This document shows positions 16,435 to 20,976 of a DNA stretch of 20,976 nucleotides, in pieces; positions within the stretch are counted from its first letter, which is position 1; each line of letters starts with the position of its first letter. The notes below the pieces were generated by a model that was not told the origin of the DNA, did no database searches, and saw nothing but the letters and a program-made list of their open reading frames with translations. The position numbers were made by a program, and so were the translations under genes. The stretch is from an uncultured Bacilli bacterium (GTDB lineage: Bacteria > Bacillota_I > Bacilli_A > RF39 > UBA660), in contig CAJUCU010000016.1 of NCBI GenBank assembly GCA_910585335.1, positions 1-20,976 of the forward strand, given 5' to 3'.

Positions 16435-17333
16435 GCTATATCACCAAACCTTTTACGAGATTTCATTTTACCAGGCAAATATAAAAGCATAAATAAAATT
16501 TTATTAAATCCCCGTGGTACTTTCCACATTTCTAAAAACTTATGTTTTGTAAGATAACCAAACAAAATAAAATGTTTCAGATTATAAAGTCTCTTAGAAA
16601 ATAAAATCCCCTTTTGTGAATAAGAAAAGACTTCTCTAAAAAAGGCATAATAGCCATAAGGATTATTTTGAAACAACTTCTCTATTCCTTTTGTATAGCC
16701 ATCGTCTCTATATTCACAGATCATAATTGGATCATTTTGAATAAGAAACCCCTTCATATTCTGATCCATCTTATAATACATGCGTGCTTCTGTTACAAAC
16801 TTTTCCCCATTTTCTAGTTCATAAGAAAACTTCCTACGGTAGTCTCCCCTAAAAGTAAGAGCCATATCAAAATCTTCTTTTTCTTTATAATGTAAATCGT
16901 AAAGAGTACGAATCTCTCCTTTCAGATTCATATTGATATGTTGATTATTCTGTGTTAATTCTTTTTCATAAATGACACCATATACTTTATCGTTTTTTAA
17001 AATCTTTTGATAATCTAAAATAATTTTAATGAAGATATTAGGTACAAAATAATCATCATCATCCATTTCAATAATAATATCTCCTGTAGTTTTAGGAACC
17101 AAAAAATTAAGGGCTGCCATCTTGCCTGCATTATTTTGCCGGAAAAGACGAATAGAAAACTCAGCTTCCTTTTTCCATTCTAAAACTGTAGACTGTAAAC
17201 TAGTATCAGAACCATCATCCATAATAAGCCATTCAATATCACGGTATTGTTTGCTATTTTCATAAATACTTTTGTATAGTCTAGCAAGAAGCGTAGGTCG
17301 ATTATAAGTCGCAGTTACAATTGATATTTTCAT
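16431..17333 (-). CDS. GT2-family glycosyltransferase
   Basis: This 300-residue protein has a GT-A fold glycosyltransferase domain over about the first 230 residues. ISIVTATYNRP (3-13), IMDDGSD (37-43), NNAGKMAALN near 67-76 and the metal-binding EMDDDDYF (89-96) are visible. The four consecutive Asp residues extend the usual DxD motif. The C-terminal 70 residues are basic with an amphipathic hydrophobic stretch that may touch the membrane. It is soluble, with no transmembrane segment, and likely adds one sugar of the repeat unit. The start is an ATG with AGAGGTG about 5 nt upstream. It sits between two GT4 genes, 30 bp after one and overlapping the other by 4 bp, so the three should act in the same chain-building step. 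Confidence 0.87.
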   Translation of the reverse strand: MKISIVTATYNRPTLLARLYKSIYENSKQYRDIEWLIMDDGSDTSLQSTVLEWKKEAEFSIRLFRQNNAGKMAALNFLVPKTTGDIIIEMDDDDYFVPNIFIKIILDYQKILKNDKVYGVIYEKELTQNNQHINMNLKGEIRTLYDLHYKEKEDFDMALTFRGDYRRKFSYELENGEKFVTEARMYYKMDQNMKGFLIQNDPIMICEYRDDGYTKGIEKLFQNNPYGYYAFFREVFSYSQKGILFSKRLYNLKHFILFGYLTKHKFLEMWKVPRGFNKILFMLLYLPGKMKSRKRFGDIA

Positions 17334-17363
17334 AAAACACCTCTCTTATCTTCATCCTAATCA

Positions 17364-18464
17364 TTAGTCCTCTATCATTTTTATTATATCATAAATAATT
17401 TGATCATTCTGATATTTTTTAGATTTCCTTTTCTTAGTTTTCTCGCCAAGTGCTTTTTTAATGCCTCGATAAATACCCTCTTCACTATTTTCCATAATAA
17501 TTACATCATCATAATCTTCTACCGCTTCTCTAGCCGCAGTATCTGTAATTAAAATAGGTTTACCAAGGGTTTGGGCCTCAGCTAGTACCATGCCATACCC
17601 TTCATAGTGTGATGCCAAAATAAAGTAGTCTGCATTTTTAATATAAGGATAAGGATTTTCTTTTTTTCCAAGTAAAACAAAAGTATTATTTACTTTCTCT
17701 TTATCAATCAAATCCAAAAGTTCTACTTTTAAAGGTCCTCCTCCGACAATATAAATTCGATGAAAATAACCATCCTGAATTAGTTTCTTATGAACATGAA
17801 TTAAGCGTTTTACACCCTTCTGCTCTGTTAAGCGACAAACACTAACAAAAACAGGAGCGTCCGTATGATAAGAAACATCATTAGGCTCTAAAGCTAACTT
17901 AGAAATACGAGCACAATCGAGGTAATTATAAATAATTTGTTTCTCATTTTTAATCATAGGATAAATCTTCTCAAAAGCCTTTTTATTATCACGAGAAACG
18001 AAAATAAGTTTTTGGTACCTTCCATAAGCTTTCCGATTTAAGTAGTGCTTCCAAAGGTTTCTAGTTCCACCATCAAAAGTCTTTTCTAAATCATTATGAA
18101 CCCAAGCAATCTTTTTTGCACTTGATGGACAAGACAAAATCCAAGTGGGAGGACCTTCTAAGAAAGCAATTTCCACATCATACTGCTTAATAAAATGTTT
18201 ACGATAAAATACTTTCCACAAAAAAGGAAAAGCCATAAATAAAGATGTGAATCGTCTTTGCATCTTACTTCGTTTTTCATAAGCGGTATCATATAAACTA
18301 ACACATTTTACTTTCTTATCTACTTGAGACAAAAATTCTCCTTCTCCATACAAAGTGAAAATGGTAATATCATAATCATCTTTCAATCTATTTACCATAT
18401 CGACAAGAACACGTTCTGCCCCACCAAGTTGTAAACTAGTAATCGCAAATACAATTTTTTTCAT
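17364..18464 (-). CDS. GT4-family glycosyltransferase
   Basis: This protein (366 residues) is a GT-B-fold retaining glycosyltransferase. From the start at 18464 it reads MKKIVFAITSLQLGGAERVL (GG at 14-15). FVSVCRLTEQKGVKR (206-220) opens the donor domain, GGGPL lies at 241-245, and the EX7E motif is E288/E296 in YEGYGMVLAEAQ. I chose this ATG because GGAGG lies 8 nt upstream and because the family normally begins with MKKIxF. An in-frame ATG at 18509 would add 15 residues but its codons run through a hairpin and the ribosome binding site. It is the first gene of the GT4-GT2-GT4 unit. A hairpin with a short T-run upstream may end the DUF4143 transcript or serve as a leader. Donor and acceptor are unknown. 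Confidence 0.88.
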   Translation of the reverse strand: MKKIVFAITSLQLGGAERVLVDMVNRLKDDYDITIFTLYGEGEFLSQVDKKVKCVSLYDTAYEKRSKMQRRFTSLFMAFPFLWKVFYRKHFIKQYDVEIAFLEGPPTWILSCPSSAKKIAWVHNDLEKTFDGGTRNLWKHYLNRKAYGRYQKLIFVSRDNKKAFEKIYPMIKNEKQIIYNYLDCARISKLALEPNDVSYHTDAPVFVSVCRLTEQKGVKRLIHVHKKLIQDGYFHRIYIVGGGPLKVELLDLIDKEKVNNTFVLLGKKENPYPYIKNADYFILASHYEGYGMVLAEAQTLGKPILITDTAAREAVEDYDDVIIMENSEEGIYRGIKKALGEKTKKRKSKKYQNDQIIYDIIKMIED

Positions 18465-18500
18465 ATCTATAGCCTCCAAAACAAAATAATTCATAATGAG

Positions 18501-18530
18501 AAAAGCCATTTTCTGATAAAAAGAAATGGC
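18501..18530 (-). terminator. Weak hairpin terminator or leader hairpin
   Basis: A perfect 7-bp inverted repeat, GCCATTT / AAATGGC (18524-18530 and 18505-18511), encloses a 12-nt loop. On the minus strand it is followed by TTTTCTC. It lies 63 bp after the DUF4143 stop and 41 bp before the GT4 start. The stem is short and the T-run only four bases, so it may be a weak intrinsic terminator, a leader structure, or chance. Confidence 0.38.
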
Positions 18531-18592
18531 ATCCGGTTGAGTATATTAGCAGTAATCAAAATCTCTTTTTGACCAAAATAACGTTTTATTCT

Positions 18593-19867
18593 TTAGGGTT
18601 TTAACGCTGTAATAGGAAGAATATAAATACCCGTTTCCGTATCTTTTACAACAGAGGAAAAATTGGCAGTAATAATACACATAAACTTAGGTTTAACAAT
18701 CATATTAGCAGAAAATTTTAATAATTCTTTCTTTGCTTCCTCAACTTTATTGTACCCAAGTTTAATTTCTACTGCAGCATAATCACCATTCGCAAATTCT
18801 AAAATAGAGTCAACTTCAAGTCCTGTCACATTATCACGAAAATGATAAAGATGCCCACCTAAATGTTCTATGTAAATTCTTAAATCTCTTTCAACAAGAG
18901 ACTCAAACATAAAACCAAACGTATTCAAATCTTTTAACAATTTTTCTGCTGTTAAATTTAATGCTGCACAAGCAAGAGAGGGATCTGTCAAATGTCTTTT
19001 GGGAGATTTACCAACCCTTTCCCTAGAACGATAACCTTCTCGGTAAGACTCTTGATTTTCGATTAAATGAAGACGATCCAAAACATCTAGATAGTCAGAT
19101 ACTGTAATTCTACTTTCAATAAATTCATCTTCATTCGCATATTCTTGTGTATCTTTAATAAGCGTTTGATTGCTAGCAATAGCCCCCTCATTTCGTGCGA
19201 GCGAACGAAGTAGCATTCTCATCTTATTTTTATCACGCTTTTTATCATCATTCATATCTTTATCAAGAATAGACTCTATATAACTCTTGGGAATTAAACC
19301 AACATTCTTAGGGCTAACTTTAATATTACTAGGCCATCCACCTCGAATGATAAGACGAGCAATTTCAATAAGCTCTGGCACTTTAACATTCACATTTTTT
19401 TGATTTCCTTCAAGCATTGCCAACAATGAAGCATCTCCAGTGGAATCTCCTGATTCGTAAAGAGACATCGTATACATTTTTATTTTACCGATTCGCCCAG
19501 CACCAGAATGAAAAATCGTCTTTTTGGCATCATCATTAAGTTCTGTGGAACAAGTCAAAATATATTTTCCCTTTCTAGAATCTTCATCACATTTACGTCT
19601 TATTCGATCCCAAACTTTAGGAACCAAATGCCATTCATCCACCAATTCTGGTGCTTCTTCATTTAATACAAGCTCTAAATCAAGTAATGCTTTTTCTTTT
19701 GTTTCTTCATCATCAAAATAAACAGCACTTTGAGCATGTTTAGATGATGTCCACGTTTTCCCACACCATTTTGGTCCTTCTACTGATAATGCCCCAAAAA
19801 CTTTTAAATACTCATCTAATTTTTCATCTAGTAATCTAGGCAAATACTCTTCCATTACAATTTTCAT
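18593..19867 (-). CDS. AAA_14 / DUF4143 ATP-binding protein
   Basis: This 424-residue protein is an AAA_14-type P-loop ATPase (PF13173) joined to a DUF4143 domain (PF13635). Walker A is GPKWCGKT at 31-38, a common variant in this family, and Walker B is LVDEWH at 75-80. The ATPase covers about residues 20-140, and a helical winged-helix-like segment spans about 215-300. The C-terminal portion contains GLEVDSILEF (349-358) and VEIKLG (366-371). This is a PD-(D/E)XK-like arrangement with D353, E367 and K369 as candidate residues. The cellular role of this widespread family is unproven; suggestions include defence, mobile-element or stress functions. It is unrelated to glycan synthesis and looks like accessory cargo. 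The ribosome binding site before the ATG is weak (GGGATAAT). An array of three direct repeats lies 127-190 bp upstream. Confidence 0.87.
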   Translation of the reverse strand: MKIVMEEYLPRLLDEKLDEYLKVFGALSVEGPKWCGKTWTSSKHAQSAVYFDDEETKEKALLDLELVLNEEAPELVDEWHLVPKVWDRIRRKCDEDSRKGKYILTCSTELNDDAKKTIFHSGAGRIGKIKMYTMSLYESGDSTGDASLLAMLEGNQKNVNVKVPELIEIARLIIRGGWPSNIKVSPKNVGLIPKSYIESILDKDMNDDKKRDKNKMRMLLRSLARNEGAIASNQTLIKDTQEYANEDEFIESRITVSDYLDVLDRLHLIENQESYREGYRSRERVGKSPKRHLTDPSLACAALNLTAEKLLKDLNTFGFMFESLVERDLRIYIEHLGGHLYHFRDNVTGLEVDSILEFANGDYAAVEIKLGYNKVEEAKKELLKFSANMIVKPKFMCIITANFSSVVKDTETGIYILPITALKP

Positions 19868-20073
19868 ATTATCCCATATAATCTAACTCAGTCAAAATAA
19901 CTAAAATTAAATTCCTTTCTTCTATATTCTACTATTTCTAATAAAACAACCTTCCTATAAAGGATATCATAAAAATATATTTAGCACAATGTTTGATATG
20001 CATTTTTTAAAAGATTTGATATACACTTTTTAAGAAAAATAATATACACTTTTTAACCACTAGAAATTTAATT
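19868..20073. other. Intergenic region upstream of the DUF4143 gene
   Basis: This 206-bp gap is the longest without a gene in the window. It holds the three-copy direct repeat at 19995-20056 and AT-rich DNA. No strong promoter is evident: the best guess on the minus strand is TTGTTT, a 17-nt spacer and TATAGA. No terminator hairpin was found for the upstream ligase-like gene, and no small ORF with a ribosome binding site was seen. Confidence 0.6.
19995..20056. repeat. Three 16-bp direct repeats at 23-bp period
   Basis: Copies are at 19995-20010, 20018-20033 and 20041-20056. The plus-strand consensus is GATATACACTTTTTAA; copy 1 differs as GATATGCATTTTTTAA and copy 3 starts with A in place of G. 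The start-to-start distance is exactly 23 bp both times, with unrelated 7-bp spacers. On the coding strand of the downstream gene they read TTAAAAAGTGTATATC. The regular period of about two helical turns fits an iteron or operator array for a DNA-binding protein. The binding factor is unknown. Confidence 0.75.
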
Positions 20074-20976
20074 CTACTCTATCTTTTCACATTCTTCATT
20101 TAATAAAATATGTAAAAGTATAATAACGACCATCGATGATACGTGGAAAAATGTATACCCTGCCATAAGAGACAAAAGATAAACAAGTCCTACCCCAAAC
20201 AAATAATATAAATAAATAATATTACGTTTATCAAAATGTTGAAATAAGGTAGTAACAGCCTTCACCAAAATAACAATAAAAAATCCTAAATAAAGAACAA
20301 ACCCAATCAATCCAAAATTATAAAGAAGCGAAGCCAGTTCCATCTCTAAAGTCATCTCACTATAATTAGAAAGATAACCATTTCCAAATAAAATTCTACT
20401 AATACTCTTCTGATTTTTAATTAAATAGGTATGATATAAAAATTGTTGTATTCGTCTTTTACTGTTATCAAGAAAAAGCCTATCAGCAGTATTTTTCATC
20501 TCCACTAAAGACTTCTGTTGTGCCTGATCCATAAAGGATGACGGAATCTCGCCTTTTTCAATTTGTTTTACATAAGAAAGTGCATCCCCTGTAATATGAG
20601 AAACCTCTTTTGTGTTTTTATCAACAACCTGATTCTGCTCTTTTTCTAAGTTTTTCTGTCGTTTTAACGTAGAAGAATGCATTCCTAGAAAAATAGCACT
20701 ACTAAGACAAAGAACAAAAATACAGAAAGAAGCGAAAAATTTCCGCCGTGAAATTGCTTTTTTCTTTCTTCTTCCTAGAATAAAACAAATAAAGTAAGAG
20801 ACAAGAATAAGGGGAAATCCTAAAAGTCCAACACGAGTTCCTAAAAACACCATCAAATAAACACCAGTTGCCACAACTAAAACAAAGTGATACCACTTCT
20901 TCTCTTTAAAAAAATATGGTAGTAGAATCGTTAATGTAATAAGTAGCAAAGAACCAACTGCATTTCCACTAGCATT
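20074..20976 (-). CDS. O-antigen ligase / Wzy-polymerase-like membrane protein (N-terminus outside window)
   Basis: The C-terminal 300 residues of a polytopic membrane protein are visible; the frame is open to the window edge, so the TTG at 20949 is not taken as the start. The fragment has about six helices. FLGTRVGLLGFP, near the third visible helix, matches the conserved TR-G region of the O-antigen ligase/polymerase family (PF04932; WaaL/Wzy). A large outer loop of about 110 residues follows, rich in Lys, Glu and Gln. It is closed by RILFGNGYLSNYS and three C-terminal helices. Such enzymes join or polymerise undecaprenyl-linked glycans on the outer face. In a Gram-positive locus it could polymerise repeat units or attach the finished chain to another carrier. 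The sequence does not distinguish these roles. It ends before the repeat-bearing gap and probably belongs to an operon lying beyond the window. Confidence 0.75.
   Translation of the reverse strand, partial: NASGNAVGSLLLITLTILLPYFFKEKKWYHFVLVVATGVYLMVFLGTRVGLLGFPLILVSYFICFILGRRKKKAISRRKFFASFCIFVLCLSSAIFLGMHSSTLKRQKNLEKEQNQVVDKNTKEVSHITGDALSYVKQIEKGEIPSSFMDQAQQKSLVEMKNTADRLFLDNSKRRIQQFLYHTYLIKNQKSISRILFGNGYLSNYSEMTLEMELASLLYNFGLIGFVLYLGFFIVILVKAVTTLFQHFDKRNIIYLYYLFGVGLVYLLSLMAGYTFFHVSSMVVIILLHILLNEECEKIE

Noticed and set aside
18465..18509. ATG start at 18509 for the GT4 gene
   Set aside because: The extra 15 codons run through the hairpin arm and the GGAGG site that serves the ATG at 18464, and they do not resemble GT4 N-termini.
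20947..20949. TTG at 20949 as the true start of the ligase-like gene
   Set aside because: The frame is open to the window edge with a plausible family sequence, no ribosome binding site precedes the TTG, and the family normally has several more helices upstream.
1..20976. CRISPR arrays, tRNA or rRNA genes, insertion sequences, phage genes
   Set aside because: None of the expected repeats, cloverleaf patterns, terminal inverted repeats or transposase/integrase motifs were found. The 23-bp-period array has only three 16-bp units with 7-bp spacers, which is not a CRISPR layout.

Overview
This is an AT-rich window (roughly 30% GC by eye) in which every credible gene lies on the minus strand. Strong GGAGG-type ribosome binding sites, near-consensus TTGACA/TATAAT promoters, TTG starts and cell-wall-binding repeats without any outer-membrane genes point to a low-GC Gram-positive bacterium (Bacillota, perhaps a gut Erysipelotrichia or Clostridia lineage). 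The species cannot be named from this stretch. Coding is dense and no tRNA, rRNA, CRISPR array, transposase or phage gene was seen.

The window is the interior of a large surface-polysaccharide / cell-wall glycopolymer locus. In transcription order (high to low coordinates) it holds: the 3' part of an O-antigen ligase/polymerase-like membrane protein (20074-20976); an intergenic region with three 16-bp direct repeats at an exact 23-bp period; an AAA_14/DUF4143 ATPase (18593-19867) unrelated to glycan synthesis; a GT4-GT2-GT4 glycosyltransferase operon (15346-18464); a GtrII-like polytopic membrane protein (13768-15240); a Wzt / GT2-GT4 fusion / Wzm export operon (9822-13726); a GtrB-like / GT-C / O-acyltransferase operon (6396-9720); an Alg14-like / Alg13-GtrA fusion / GtrB-like operon (4006-6330); a pyruvyltransferase-ferredoxin-FrhB fusion with a NAGPA-type phosphodiester glycosidase (536-3948); and the 5' end of a secreted cell-wall-binding-repeat protein (1-475) that runs off the window.

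A plausible joint model (inference) is this. Cytoplasmic GT2/GT4 enzymes and the Alg14/Alg13 pair build a lipid-linked chain. Wzm/Wzt exports it. Two GtrB-like enzymes charge undecaprenyl phosphate with single sugars, GtrA helps flip them, and GT-C/GtrII-like enzymes add them outside as side groups. The acyltransferase and pyruvyltransferase add non-sugar decorations. NAGPA and the cell-wall-binding protein act outside the membrane. Six candidate promoters divide the locus into short transcription units.

The most notable points are three multidomain fusions (pyruvyltransferase-ferredoxin-FrhB-coiled coil; Alg13-GtrA; GT2-GT4 between the ABC transporter genes), the 23-bp-period repeat array upstream of the AAA_14/DUF4143 gene, and the presence of two lipid-phosphate-sugar synthases with one recognisable flippase domain. 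No wholly new system can be proved from the sequence alone.
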